Of a stretch of DNA of 64,000 nucleotides, positions 46,423 through 56,443 are shown in pieces. The first letter of the stretch is position 1. Each line of letters begins with the position of its first letter. This DNA comes from Paenibacillus sp. FSL H7-0357 (GTDB taxonomy: Bacteria; Bacillota; Bacilli; Paenibacillales; Paenibacillaceae). The stretch lies in contig NZ_CP009241.1 in NCBI RefSeq assembly GCF_000758525.1, positions 6,510,001 to 6,574,000 of the forward strand. The letters are read 5' to 3'. The position numbers and the translations under genes are program-made. Below the pieces are notes generated by a model, which saw only the letters and a list, made by a program, of their open reading frames with translations, was not told the DNA's origin and did no database searches.

Positions 46423-48732
46423 TCAGGCGTAGCAGCGGATCTCGGCAATCGCAGCGCTGGGATCACCGTTCGTGGATTGAACTGTTACGCGCAGCCGATC
46501 TGTCTTGACCATCTCCGGCAGAACATGCTGGCGGCGGCATTGATAGTTGTCATAAACGGTGACCACCGGCTGCCAGTTCCCTGCAATCCAAATCTCGATG
46601 CAGTAGTCTTTGGGACACTGCGGATCACGATAGAACGGCTCATACAAATGATACTCGCGGAATAGATGGCCGGGAAACGTCAGCTCTACTGTACCGATCC
46701 ACTGCGCATCCTCCCACTGCAGCTCCAGCCATTGCGGCAGCGTCTCTGACGGATCGGAACGCCACACATTCGTATAGTCATAGGGACGGGCAATCCCTGT
46801 GGTGACGTTGGCTGGACTGTAACACGGCTGCGGTGGATCAATTCGGAAGCTTAACGTCCCGCCGTCCCGGTAGCGGCGCATTCTGGACGGCCCCATCTCA
46901 TAAGCCGAGGTATGGCCCGGAATGACCGTCCCGGCCATATGCCATTCCACCTGCGGATTCTCTGCCAGCTCCATCCGGATGTATTGCCCGGCGGACAGCC
47001 CATCCTGCGGACCCAGCCCCACCTCCCAGGCTACCCACTGCATTTGCCCGGGCGGAACCTTGAGCGTTCCGCTCGCCAGCGGTTCACGGACACCGCAGCT
47101 ATAGTCCCAGATCGAATCCACCGGCAGCAGCACTACTTTAACCGTCTGCTCTATGCCGGAGTCATTGCTGAGGCAGACGGACAGCTTGCTGATCTCCGGT
47201 CTGCCGATGGCAATCCACTGCCCGCGCAGGCTGGACAGCGGCTCTCCGCCCTGCGGCGATGCGGGCCGGGCCGCGCGGAAACCGCCGGAGCCGTCCCTGC
47301 TCTCCGGTCCTGCCCCGACGACCCGGGCCTCGCTGCTGGCCCGGATATCCGCGGCCCGGGCAAGCTCCCCGGGGTCTGCGCCACGGCAGTTCGGCAGAAA
47401 ACAGCCTTGGCGCAGCAGCGACTGCTGCACCTCGCGGACGCCTTCCGCCTCCAGTCCGCACACCTCGGTTCCGCGCTTCAGGGCGACAGCCGCCGCCGTT
47501 CCGGCGGCCTGCCCCAGCAGCGCGGTCGTCCCCATCACACGCACTGTGCCAAGCGCCGCGTGCGTAGCGCTGATGTTGCGTCCCGCCATCAGCAGATTAT
47601 CCATATCCTTCGCGATCAGCATCCGCAGCGGCAGGCCGTACGGTCCGCAGTAGCTCTGAACCGCATAATCGCTTGTCTCCGTGTAACCTTCTGCACTGGA
47701 GGGCTCAGCCGTCGCCGCAAGCAGGCCTCCGGCACTGTGCAGGTCGATGAACCAGCCGCCGTAGGCGATCTCATCGGCGAATACCGTACGGCCTGCCGGG
47801 TCATGCTCGGTTAATAGATAACGCCCCATTACCCTGCGGCTTTCTCTTTTCCCCGGCACCTGCCCCACCCAGTCCAGCGCATAATTGGCCGCCTTCTCTC
47901 TCAGCAGCGGGTCCTTATTCTTGATCCAATCCCAGATGCCCAGCACATGGCGGGTTAATTCATGCCGGATCTGTTCATTGTCGTACACCGTATTCCAGGG
48001 CACCCCGATTTCAATCCACCAATAACCTGCATCCAAATCATAGAAATGTCTTCCCTGTTCATAGAAATAAGCCGGGTCGTCATACCGGACTGCCCAATCC
48101 GGTGCTCGAAAAGGAACCTCCCGGCCCATATCTTTGGCCTTAAAATGGATCGAGCTGCCCATCGTATCCGTACTGGCGGCAAGCGGTGCATGCGGCTCCC
48201 CGAACTCCTCCCGGCTCTCCGAGCCCCAGCGCCACTCGCAGCCCGCCTGGTCAGCAACCACAGCGTCGCCTGTGCAGTCGATGAACACCTTGCCCTGTAT
48301 AGTCATCATCGTATCTGCATTCGCTACCCGCACCTTAACCGCTGAGAGCCGCCGCGTTTCATGCTTCTCCACCGCCGTAACCGTCGAATTCAGATGCACG
48401 GTCAGATTCGGAGTGCGGACCGCCATATCATAGAGGGCCATATCCCATACACTGTTCGTCCAGCCGTTTTCCCGTATAGGTTCATGATTGGCGGCACGCT
48501 CTTCGACCAGCAGTTCGGAGATAATACCTGTTTCCCGGGCATACGCGTGAAATTGCGCCGCACCATGTGGAGTCACCCGGATTTCCGAGGAGCTGTTGCC
48601 GCCCAGCACCGGCCGGTCTTGAATCAGGCAGGTGCTGACCCCCTGCCTGGCTGCGGCGATGGCGGCACAGACACCTGCCAGCCCGCCCCCGCAGACGACC
48701 ACATCATAACTCTCCTGCTTGTGTGCACTCAT
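46423..48732 (-). CDS. FAD-dependent oxidoreductase with C-terminal extension
   Basis: About 769 residues. The N-terminal dinucleotide fold is YDVVVCGGGLAGVCAAIAAA, followed by DRPVLGGNSSSEIRV, and the FAD closing motif GTVRVMGTTALLGQAAG lies near residue 440. The last 300 residues look like a beta-rich carbohydrate-type domain (WRSDPSETLPQWLELQWE). ATG 48732 is used because GGAGG in front suits it better than the ATG at 48750. Family members sit in polysaccharide-utilisation regions; the substrate is unknown. Confidence 0.85.
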   Translation of the reverse strand: MSAHKQESYDVVVCGGGLAGVCAAIAAARQGVSTCLIQDRPVLGGNSSSEIRVTPHGAAQFHAYARETGIISELLVEERAANHEPIRENGWTNSVWDMALYDMAVRTPNLTVHLNSTVTAVEKHETRRLSAVKVRVANADTMMTIQGKVFIDCTGDAVVADQAGCEWRWGSESREEFGEPHAPLAASTDTMGSSIHFKAKDMGREVPFRAPDWAVRYDDPAYFYEQGRHFYDLDAGYWWIEIGVPWNTVYDNEQIRHELTRHVLGIWDWIKNKDPLLREKAANYALDWVGQVPGKRESRRVMGRYLLTEHDPAGRTVFADEIAYGGWFIDLHSAGGLLAATAEPSSAEGYTETSDYAVQSYCGPYGLPLRMLIAKDMDNLLMAGRNISATHAALGTVRVMGTTALLGQAAGTAAAVALKRGTEVCGLEAEGVREVQQSLLRQGCFLPNCRGADPGELARAADIRASSEARVVGAGPESRDGSGGFRAARPASPQGGEPLSSLRGQWIAIGRPEISKLSVCLSNDSGIEQTVKVVLLPVDSIWDYSCGVREPLASGTLKVPPGQMQWVAWEVGLGPQDGLSAGQYIRMELAENPQVEWHMAGTVIPGHTSAYEMGPSRMRRYRDGGTLSFRIDPPQPCYSPANVTTGIARPYDYTNVWRSDPSETLPQWLELQWEDAQWIGTVELTFPGHLFREYHLYEPFYRDPQCPKDYCIEIWIAGNWQPVVTVYDNYQCRRQHVLPEMVKTDRLRVTVQSTNGDPSAAIAEIRCYA

Positions 48733-49091
48733 GATCTTTATTTCCTCCATCCGTAGTCAGGCCCCGCCTTGCCTTCAGGCATTTTATTCCTTAAATTGTT
48801 GATTAACGGTATATACAACGTATTGTACTGCCAGCAGAATGAAAGAAATATCAACAAATCTGTCTGATCCCATGCACATAACTGGTGGAGTTCACTTTCA
48901 ATGGATCATGCGTATATAGTAGCTTTTGTACACAGATATTGGATTTGTTCACTCCCTGGCAATTCATCCTGTTCACTATTGTAATCTTGCTCTACTGTTC
49001 TGTTCATAGGGTGAAGTTTATAATTATACTGTGAACAATATAGAGAGGGCTTATTATCGCCAGTACAGACAATGAAGTCAGGGGGATGTCA
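48733..49091. promoter_or_regulatory. Divergent promoter region with TGTTCA boxes
   Basis: About 360 bases without a gene. TGTTCACT occurs at 48946-48953 and 48970-48977, TGTTCATA at 49001-49008, and its inverted form TGTGAACA at 49030-49037. The last two are about a helical turn-multiple away from a TATACT -10 at 49025-49030, serving the membrane AraC gene. Confidence 0.55.
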
Positions 49092-51323
49092 ATGAGACTG
49101 AATAAGATCGGCAACAAAAGAGCACTGTACAGCAAAATATTAGTCAGTATGACGTTATGCGTGTCCTTAACCTTCCTCGTCTCCACGATCATTTATTACA
49201 ACTACTATATTGGCGTCGAAAAGACGCAGGCCTTCCGTTCCGACCTTAGCGACCTCACCAAAACAAGCAGAGAGGTTGTAAACATGAACGATGCTGCACA
49301 ATCGCTTTCCTTTCAAATCTACCGTAACAGCACCGTCTCCAAAATTGTACTTTACGACAAGCCGGATATTTATGACGTCACGGCTGCGATGTCGGAGCTT
49401 GGCAATTATTTAAGCTCGATGCCATACATCGAATCCATTTATGTCTATAATCCGAAAAGCGAAAAATTCTACATTGCCTCCTCCAGCGGACAAAACGGTG
49501 TATTTACCGAACAGGAGCTTGTGGATAAGAACATTCTGGGCATCCTGAACCACTATGAGGAATACAAGCCGTTTATGCCGATTCCGCGGGTCTATTCCAA
49601 TGGTGCCGAGGAGGACGATCAGGTCCGGGCTTATACCTTTCTATGCTTTGATGCCATCGGCTGGGACCGGGCGATTAATTCAGCAGTGATTGTGAACATC
49701 TCCGCACCCTGGATCAACAAAGAGATTACCAGTCCTGTAGATTCCAAAAGCTCGACCTTCATCCTGGCAGACCATGGCGCCTTCCTGTCCAGTAACAGCC
49801 TGGAGCAGCAGGAGCTTTCCCCGGAGGAAACCCGCTGGATCGACCAGAAGGTCAAGGGCGACTCCGCAGGTTATTTTATCGGCAAATTTGCTGGAGAGAA
49901 CTCACTGATTTCTTATACCGCCCCGGATGCTTTAAGCTGGCAGTATGTGCGGATCACGCCGTATGACATCATCACCGAGCAGACCGACAACATCCGGAAC
50001 GCTACCCTGCTCATTGCAGTCATTATTCTGGTGGGAGGCATCGGGCTGTCCTGGATCATGTCGAAAAGGCTGTATCTGCCCATTCACCGGATCGTCAGCG
50101 AGATGAACATTCTCGAAAGCGAAAAACGCGACAGCATGTTTATGATTAGGCAAAATACGGTGCGCGATCTGGTGCTGGGGTTAAAGCCGCTGCAATCCAT
50201 GCAGCAGGTGGAGAAACTGAGGCAGCTTGGCATTCACTTTACGTTCAACGACGATTACCGCCTCATCCTGCTGCGGATTGACAACTATAATGAATTCAGG
50301 GAAGCCAGATCCTCTTATTTGCTGGCCTATAAATTTGCCATTATGAACATCGCTTCGGAAATCTGCGGCCAGACCTACCGTGTGGAGACCGTGGATATGA
50401 ATGATGACGGCATACTGGTGCTGCTGAATATCATTGATCCGGTAGAATACACCGATACAGGACTGATCGAGACGCTGCTGCGGCAGATTCAGCAGGCCTG
50501 CTCTGATTATCTGAAGGTGAGTCTCACCCTTACCTACAGCCATATTGACCGGAATGCCCTGCAGTTGAATCAGCTTTATAAGCAGGTCCGGCAAGCTTCA
50601 AATCACCGTCTGTTCTACGGGCATGGCTGCATCATCAGCGCCCAGGCCGTTAGCAGTCTGCAGGCCAATACCTACCACTATCCGACCGAGAAGGAAAAGA
50701 AACTTATCGATGCTCTGATGAGCGGCAAAGTCGAGGACGCCCAAGAGCAATTCAGCGCCATCCTCCGGGAAACGGAAGCTTATCCGTTCCATACCGTGCA
50801 ATTAGCGTTGTCCAGGCTTAGTGTGACGATCAAAGAAATTATCAGTACTGTCCAAAAACGGAACCGTTTACAATGTGATGGGACATCAGGGCTGCCCGCT
50901 CTGGATTCCGTAGAAACCGTTGCTGAGCTGGAAGAAGCCTTCTTCGTGCTGTTTAGTGAAATGCGGGAGCAGCTCGCTGAGAAAAAAAGCTCCAAGCAGC
51001 ATGATCTGATCCTCCTGATTAATCAGAAAATAAACGAGAATTATATGGAGCCGAACCTTAGCCTGAACCAGATCGCGGACGAACTTGATATGTCCCCGAT
51101 CTATATCAGCCGGCTATACAAGCAGCAGACCATGTCCAGCATCGTGGACATCATTCTGGAGGTGCGCATGCGTGAAGTATGCAGCCTGCTGGAGAGTACC
51201 GATCTCCCGGTAACTATCATCGCCGAGCGCTGCGGCTTTACCAGCAGCTCCTACCTGCACCGGATGTTCAAGCGCAGCTTCGGCACCACCCCCACCGATT
51301 ACCGGCGTTCCAAAAACGCGTGA
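49092..51323 (+). CDS. Membrane-anchored AraC-family regulator
   Basis: About 743 residues. A helix at about 17-37 and a second at about 297-315 enclose an extracellular Cache-like sensor; the C-terminal AraC helix-turn-helix is NQIADELDMSPIYISRLYKQ with TIIAERCGFTSSSYLHRMFK. This single-protein architecture (YesS-like) couples an outside signal to DNA binding. I start at ATG 49092, not 49086, because GGGGG lies seven bases upstream of the former and one base from the latter. Confidence 0.9.
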   Translation: MRLNKIGNKRALYSKILVSMTLCVSLTFLVSTIIYYNYYIGVEKTQAFRSDLSDLTKTSREVVNMNDAAQSLSFQIYRNSTVSKIVLYDKPDIYDVTAAMSELGNYLSSMPYIESIYVYNPKSEKFYIASSSGQNGVFTEQELVDKNILGILNHYEEYKPFMPIPRVYSNGAEEDDQVRAYTFLCFDAIGWDRAINSAVIVNISAPWINKEITSPVDSKSSTFILADHGAFLSSNSLEQQELSPEETRWIDQKVKGDSAGYFIGKFAGENSLISYTAPDALSWQYVRITPYDIITEQTDNIRNATLLIAVIILVGGIGLSWIMSKRLYLPIHRIVSEMNILESEKRDSMFMIRQNTVRDLVLGLKPLQSMQQVEKLRQLGIHFTFNDDYRLILLRIDNYNEFREARSSYLLAYKFAIMNIASEICGQTYRVETVDMNDDGILVLLNIIDPVEYTDTGLIETLLRQIQQACSDYLKVSLTLTYSHIDRNALQLNQLYKQVRQASNHRLFYGHGCIISAQAVSSLQANTYHYPTEKEKKLIDALMSGKVEDAQEQFSAILRETEAYPFHTVQLALSRLSVTIKEIISTVQKRNRLQCDGTSGLPALDSVETVAELEEAFFVLFSEMREQLAEKKSSKQHDLILLINQKINENYMEPNLSLNQIADELDMSPIYISRLYKQQTMSSIVDIILEVRMREVCSLLESTDLPVTIIAERCGFTSSSYLHRMFKRSFGTTPTDYRRSKNA

Positions 51324-51382
51324 AAACAGGGGCTGTCTCAAAAGCCATGAAATGGCTGCTGGGATGCCCCCTGTTTTTTTTT
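51324..51382 (+). terminator. Terminator after the membrane AraC gene
   Basis: AAAACAGGGG pairs with CCCCCTGTTTT around an inner AGCCAT/ATGGCT stem, then a run of eight T's. Confidence 0.8.
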
Positions 51383-51518
51383 ACGCAAAAAGAAACCGCT
51401 ATGCAAGCCCTTTTTATTGAAGTATGGGCAGATCAGTTACAAAAAAAGGTAACGTGAGCCTTTTGGCGAAATAGACTTTAACAGGGAGAGTTCCAAGTTC
51501 ATTGAAGGTGGGAGATCG

Positions 51519-52124
51519 GTGGAGAAGCAAAAGCTAATACGTATCTTTGATAAGCAGGCAAACCAATATGATAACAAAAGGGAAGATCCGCAACAAAAAC
51601 GTTGGCGCCAACAGCTTTTAAGTCATGCGAAGGGCGAGGTGCTTGAGCTTGCCGTGGGGGCAGGTGCGAATTTCCCGTTTTATCCTCAAGACATAAAGGT
51701 TACCGCAACTGACTTTAGTGAGGCGATGCTAGAGAAAGCAAAACGGGCGGCACATCATCATCATATTGAGGGTACTTTTATTTGTTCGGATATTGAAGAA
51801 ATGAGCTTCTCCGATCATTCGTTCGATACTATTGTTTCTACGTTATCCTTCTGCAGTTATGATAATCCATTAATGGTGTTGAATAAGATCAACCGCTGGT
51901 GCAGACCGAATGGGCAAATTCTTCTCATGGAGCATGGGATCAGCTCTAACCCTGCGGTTTCTGTTGTCCAAAAAGCACTTAATCCGCTGTTATATCGTAC
52001 TTATGGCTGTCACTATACAAGGAACATTCTAGGACTGATCAAAGAGTCGGGTCTCAAAATCAATAAGGTGGAAAGCTACTGGCTTAACATGGTTCATCTG
52101 ATTTGGGTGAGCCCGAGGCCTTGA
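51519..52124 (+). CDS. SAM-dependent methyltransferase, class I
   Basis: 201 residues: motif I EVLELAVGAGANFPFY, acidic loop TATDFSEAMLEKAK and motif IV SFDTIVSTLSFCSYDNP; Methyltransf_11-type. GTG start at 51519 behind GAAGGTGGGAG. Alone, between two terminators, so substrate cannot be inferred. Confidence 0.88.
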   Translation: MEKQKLIRIFDKQANQYDNKREDPQQKRWRQQLLSHAKGEVLELAVGAGANFPFYPQDIKVTATDFSEAMLEKAKRAAHHHHIEGTFICSDIEEMSFSDHSFDTIVSTLSFCSYDNPLMVLNKINRWCRPNGQILLMEHGISSNPAVSVVQKALNPLLYRTYGCHYTRNILGLIKESGLKINKVESYWLNMVHLIWVSPRP

Positions 52125-52484
52125 TCCATTTTCGGTTATCCGTTTTCAGTTCCTGTTTTTATTTTCAGTTTTGTGGCTACACCTTACGCTATCCGCGAAG
52201 GTCCCGCTACATCGAGGCAGTCTCCAAGTAAAACCGGAGACTGCCTCCTCTACTCTCCTCCCCCTTGCCCAGAAAGCCGTTGGCAAGGGGCTTGTGCCGG
52301 CTCAATGAACTTGGAGAACCACCATTAAGGTGAAAGCAGCGGAGGGGAAGTTTGGAACTGTAGGAGCGCCAGCGTCCGAAAGTCCAAACATTCCACGCAG
52401 CCGCCCAGCACCAAAATGCCCTTCCCCTTGAGCAAAGCGCAGCAAAAAGCCCCGCCAGCCATAGGCTTTCGGGGCATCTCTGCA
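52125..52484. other. Non-coding region with hairpins
   Basis: No gene is supported. It holds a 12-bp perfect hairpin at 52214-52247 (GAGGCAGTCTCC and its complement) without a T run, and the terminator at 52444-52475. The stretch between them shows nothing recognisable. Confidence 0.5.
52444..52475 (-). terminator. Terminator of the third sugar importer
   Basis: GCCCCG and CGGGGC arms, with inner AGCC/GGCT, are followed by TTTTTG on the minus strand. Confidence 0.75.
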
Positions 52485-54083
52485 CTACTTAATACCTTTC
52501 TCCGCCACATAAGCGTTCCACTGCTTTGTCCATTCGGCCTGGATCTTCTCCAGCCCGGCTTGCTTAGCCTTCTGCATAAAGGTTTCCAGCCCTTTATCAA
52601 TATCATCCACTAGACCTGCCTCAAGCGGGAAGAGGTACTGCTTCTCCACTTGCTCCAGCGCCGCTTTTTCCGCCTGGTACGAGGAATAGTCTTCCGCAAA
52701 GCCCAGGAACAGGTCAGGCTTCTGAATTTTGTCCAGCTCTTCGAAGATAGCTTTCACACCATCAAAACCTTTGTCGAACAGCATGAATTCCGGATTTCTC
52801 CACGCCCAGCCGTTCATCCCCTCACGGGAGAAGCCATTAGATTGGCTGGTGCCGACCAGTTTGTAGTAGCCGTCTTCCACGGTGTAGTTCTTGCCTTCAA
52901 TACCGTATTCCGTCAACTGGTTATACCGTTTGTCCAGGACCAGCTTCTGATAGAATGCAAGTGCTCTTTCCGGATTTTTGCTGTTCTTCGGAATGGCAAA
53001 ACCATTGTGTATCGGATGTACCGGTGTAGCATAACCTGTGGTTTTCCCGAACGGATAATAGCCCAGCTCCCAATCGGGATGTGTCGTGCTGATCTTCATC
53101 TTCATGTCATTATAGCGTGTCGGGTTATCCCCGAACATGCTGGCCGCTTTGCCGGAGGTGACCGGGTCCTGCATCGTGTCTTTGATATTCAGCACGTTTT
53201 TAGGAATGAAGCCTTTGTCTGCCCAGCGTTTCATCGTTTTCAGCTCTTCTTTTTGCTCATCGGAACCCCAGTAGGTGTATACGGTAGCAGGAGATTCATA
53301 CTTCACACCCATACCATAAGGCAGCGCTCCAACCATTTTATTCAGTTCAGTATAAATGTAGTGCAGATTATTGCCGATATCGCTGTTGAGGGACATAGGC
53401 ATCATATCCGGCTCGTTTTTGGCAATGCCGTCCATATAGGCCTCATAGCTGGCCAGATCGGTGGGCTGTGGAAGATTGTATTTCTTGCGCAGATCCTCCC
53501 GCCATACGAAACCGTTGGTCACATACTCTTTATAAGTCGCAGGAACCGTATAGATTTTACCATCCACCTTCACATCTTCCCACATGGACTCAGGTACAAA
53601 TTTCTGCAGCTCCGGGGCCGCCTTTGGCAGCAATTCATCAATAGCCAGGAACGCGCCGCGTTTCGCATAAGATTGGTACTGGGTCCAGTCCGCTGTAAAA
53701 ATCAGATCAATCGCCTGGCCGGAAGACAGCAGCAGCTTATATTTCTGGTCCCAATCCGTCCAGCTCGTATAGTTGAATTTAACGGTAGCATTCAGTTCTT
53801 CCTGAGCCATCTTGTTAATTTCCTCTTGAATCACCGGCAGATCCTTAGGGGCATCCCCAAGCATATAGAACTGCAGCTCCACCTTCTTCGAAGTGTCAAT
53901 TCCGGTATCTGCCGGGGTAGCCGTGCTGCTGTCTGTTTTCACGGCTGTGCCTGCATTACCGTCTGTTTCACTGCTTGTGCTGTTGTTGCCGCTGTTATTG
54001 CCGCCACATCCCGCGAGCAGCGAAAGAGCCAGCGCAGCTGTCGTAAGCGTTACCAGTGATCTTCTGCCTGCTTTCTTTTTCAT
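52485..54083 (-). CDS. Extracellular sugar-binding lipoprotein, LplA-like
   Basis: About 532 residues. ATG 54083, with AGGAGGG upstream, is preferred to a longer ORF. The signal peptide ends at LLAGC (Cys26); the linker is Ser/Asn/Thr rich. The body fits LplA-type binding proteins. Last gene of its unit. Confidence 0.93.
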   Translation of the reverse strand: MKKKAGRRSLVTLTTAALALSLLAGCGGNNSGNNSTSSETDGNAGTAVKTDSSTATPADTGIDTSKKVELQFYMLGDAPKDLPVIQEEINKMAQEELNATVKFNYTSWTDWDQKYKLLLSSGQAIDLIFTADWTQYQSYAKRGAFLAIDELLPKAAPELQKFVPESMWEDVKVDGKIYTVPATYKEYVTNGFVWREDLRKKYNLPQPTDLASYEAYMDGIAKNEPDMMPMSLNSDIGNNLHYIYTELNKMVGALPYGMGVKYESPATVYTYWGSDEQKEELKTMKRWADKGFIPKNVLNIKDTMQDPVTSGKAASMFGDNPTRYNDMKMKISTTHPDWELGYYPFGKTTGYATPVHPIHNGFAIPKNSKNPERALAFYQKLVLDKRYNQLTEYGIEGKNYTVEDGYYKLVGTSQSNGFSREGMNGWAWRNPEFMLFDKGFDGVKAIFEELDKIQKPDLFLGFAEDYSSYQAEKAALEQVEKQYLFPLEAGLVDDIDKGLETFMQKAKQAGLEKIQAEWTKQWNAYVAEKGIK

Positions 54084-54187
54084 GATGAACCCTCCTAAAG
54101 TTTTGTTTGTCAGCACATCTATCAGAATATGACGCTATGTTAGCCGGATAACAGGCACACCGTAATGGCGTGCTCCACCATACGGTT

Positions 54188-55081
54188 CTAACCTTTTACA
54201 GCCCCGATCGTCAAGCCTTTTACAAAATAACGCTGGATGAACGGATACAGAAACAGAATAGGTCCGGTAACGACAATCGCCATCGCCATCTTGGTCGACT
54301 CGGTGGGCAGGTCGGCTCCCAGGCTGACACCCGTACCGGCGCCCATGTTGGCAATGAATGCCGCTGAGTTGATTACATTGTACAGATGGAACTGCAGCTG
54401 ATACTTATGCGGATCATTAATGAACAGCGAAGACGAGAACCAGTCATTCCAATAAGCCAAGGCAAGAAACAGGCCTACCGTAGCAATGCCGGGCATCGAC
54501 AGCTGGAGCACGATCCGCCAGTAGATTTTGAAATCACCGGCCCCATCAATTTTGGCGGATTCGAACAGCTCCTCAGGAACGGCCGAACGGATAAAGTTCT
54601 TCATCAGAATAATCAGGAACGGGGTCATCAGCCCCGGAAAAATAAGCGCACCATACGAATCAGTCAGATGCAGATATTTGGTCATCATGATGTACCAAGG
54701 CACCAGCCCCCCGCCGAACAGGGTTGTGAAATAGATGTAAAAGGAAAACGTATTGCGGTATTTGAAGTCTTTACGTGCCAGCACATACCCGGCCATCGTC
54801 ATAAAAAACAGCCCCAGCACCGTACCCGTCACCGTCGTAAACAGCGTAACGCCATAAGCCCGCAGTACCTCATCCGGGAACGTGAACACCGTCTTGTATC
54901 CTTCCAGCGAGAATTGCGCCGGTATAAAATGATACCCATCCTTAATGATAGAATCATTGGCAGTCAAGGAAGCCGAAATAATCAGCAGGAATGGAATCAG
55001 GCAGGCCAGTGAACCTAATATGATTACGGTGTAAGCCAGCCCCTGCAGCATCCTTGTATAATGGTCGTCTTTGATATGCAT
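54188..55081 (-). CDS. Oligosaccharide ABC permease, LplC-like
   Basis: 297 residues, six helices, EAA loop ESAKIDGAGDFKIYWRIVLQ and C-terminus KGLTIGAVKG. In the same unit as its neighbours. Confidence 0.93.
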   Translation of the reverse strand: MHIKDDHYTRMLQGLAYTVIILGSLACLIPFLLIISASLTANDSIIKDGYHFIPAQFSLEGYKTVFTFPDEVLRAYGVTLFTTVTGTVLGLFFMTMAGYVLARKDFKYRNTFSFYIYFTTLFGGGLVPWYIMMTKYLHLTDSYGALIFPGLMTPFLIILMKNFIRSAVPEELFESAKIDGAGDFKIYWRIVLQLSMPGIATVGLFLALAYWNDWFSSSLFINDPHKYQLQFHLYNVINSAAFIANMGAGTGVSLGADLPTESTKMAMAIVVTGPILFLYPFIQRYFVKGLTIGAVKG

Positions 55082-55105
55082 GCTCTTTTCCTCCTATTGC
55101 ACCTT

Positions 55106-56125
55106 TTAGAACAAAGCGTAGTCATCATTGATTCTGCGGATAATGTAGTTCACCGTCATGATCAGGATAAAGCCGAACAGGGATTGGTACAGCCCCGCAG
55201 AAGTCGCCATTCCGATATCAAAGGTAACCTTGAGTGACCGGAATACATACGTATCCAGAATGTCCGTGGTATTGTAGAGCACACCATTGTTGCCGATCAG
55301 CTGATAAAAGAGGTCAAACTGCCCTTTCATAATGCTGCCCAGCGAGAACAGCAGCAGCACAACAAAGGTCGATTTCAGCATGGGCACCGTGATATACCAG
55401 ATCCGCTGGAAAATATGCGCTCCGTCAATTTTGGCCGCTTCATAGTACTCATCACTGATCCCCGTAATGGCCGCGAGGTAGATTACCATGCTATAGCCAA
55501 GGTTTTTCCAGAGATAGAACAAGATGATGAGAAAAATCCAGACGACCGGTTTATTGTAGACATCCACTGGACCGGCTCCGAACTGGGCAAGCAGTGTATT
55601 CAAGAAACCGTTATCATAATTGAACACATTGTAGACGATAACGCTCAGGATCACGAAGGAGACAAAATACGGCAGGAACATGATCGACTGGGTAAGCTTC
55701 TTGAACCATTTGACACGCAGCTCGCTGAGCAGAATGGCACAGACAATCGCCAGCACGTTGCCCAGCAGGATAAACGCCAGATTGTAACCGATCGTATTGA
55801 GCGTAAGCTTCACCAATGTCCCGGATTTCCAGAGAAACTCAAAGTTTTTGAGGCCTACGAACGGTGCATCGAACAGTCCGGAATTGAAATCAAATTGGGT
55901 AAATGCATAATAGACTCCGACCATCGGAAAATACGAATTCACCAGAAAAAACAGCAGTGTCGGAAGCAGCATCAGAAAAAGAACCCGGTTATGGATTAGC
56001 TCATGCAGAAATCCTTTTTTCTTCTTTTTCATGCCGGCCCCCATCTGTGATGACAGCTGACCCGTTCCCTTTAAGGGAAGCTCAATGGCTAGCGGCATTC
56101 CATTCTTGCGTTTGCGCTGTCTCAA
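55106..56125 (-). CDS. Oligosaccharide ABC permease, LplB-like
   Basis: About 339 residues. The start TTG 56125 (LRQRKRK) has AGGAGAG upstream; the longest ORF begins earlier without a site. It has six helices, NSYFPMVGVYYAFTQFDFNS and EAA loop EAAKIDGAHIFQRIWYITVP. Heads the third LplABC-type unit. Confidence 0.9.
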   Translation of the reverse strand: MRQRKRKNGMPLAIELPLKGTGQLSSQMGAGMKKKKKGFLHELIHNRVLFLMLLPTLLFFLVNSYFPMVGVYYAFTQFDFNSGLFDAPFVGLKNFEFLWKSGTLVKLTLNTIGYNLAFILLGNVLAIVCAILLSELRVKWFKKLTQSIMFLPYFVSFVILSVIVYNVFNYDNGFLNTLLAQFGAGPVDVYNKPVVWIFLIILFYLWKNLGYSMVIYLAAITGISDEYYEAAKIDGAHIFQRIWYITVPMLKSTFVVLLLFSLGSIMKGQFDLFYQLIGNNGVLYNTTDILDTYVFRSLKVTFDIGMATSAGLYQSLFGFILIMTVNYIIRRINDDYALF

Positions 56126-56443
56126 AGCCTTCACTCTCCTATACCTATATATAAGTTGCAGCGGCGCCCGATTTCCCGCCTCCGCTTGGACACTCCAGCT
56201 GCGTTTAGCGGCTCCGTCCAATGTATGACCCAAGTATAGGAGCCCCCCCTTCCGGCGAACAGTGCAGCTTGAGGGTATTCCTGCATTATGTTGCTAACCG
56301 TGCAGTGTACATTTCAGACTTTTGTGCAGAATTGTGAGAATTTGGACCTTTCCGGCAGCTTTGTGAGCACACAAATAACCCCCGGCTCCTCTTCGGATTG
56401 AAGATAGAACCGGGGGAATCGCGTCTTCAGCAGCTTGAACCTT
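56126..56443. other. Region before the third importer
   Basis: About 318 bases with no gene. It holds the promoter side of the importer and the MATE terminator at 56373-56416. A minus-strand TATACT lies near 56230-56235. Confidence 0.45.
56373..56416 (-). terminator. Weak terminator of the MATE gene
   Basis: CCCCCGG (56379-56385) and CCGGGGG (56410-56416) arms, inner TCTTC/GAAGA, then TTATTTG on the minus strand. Confidence 0.5.

Noticed and set aside
52650..54059. 469-codon forward ORF
   Set aside because: Antisense shadow of the third binding-protein gene, which has a lipobox and a strong ribosome site.
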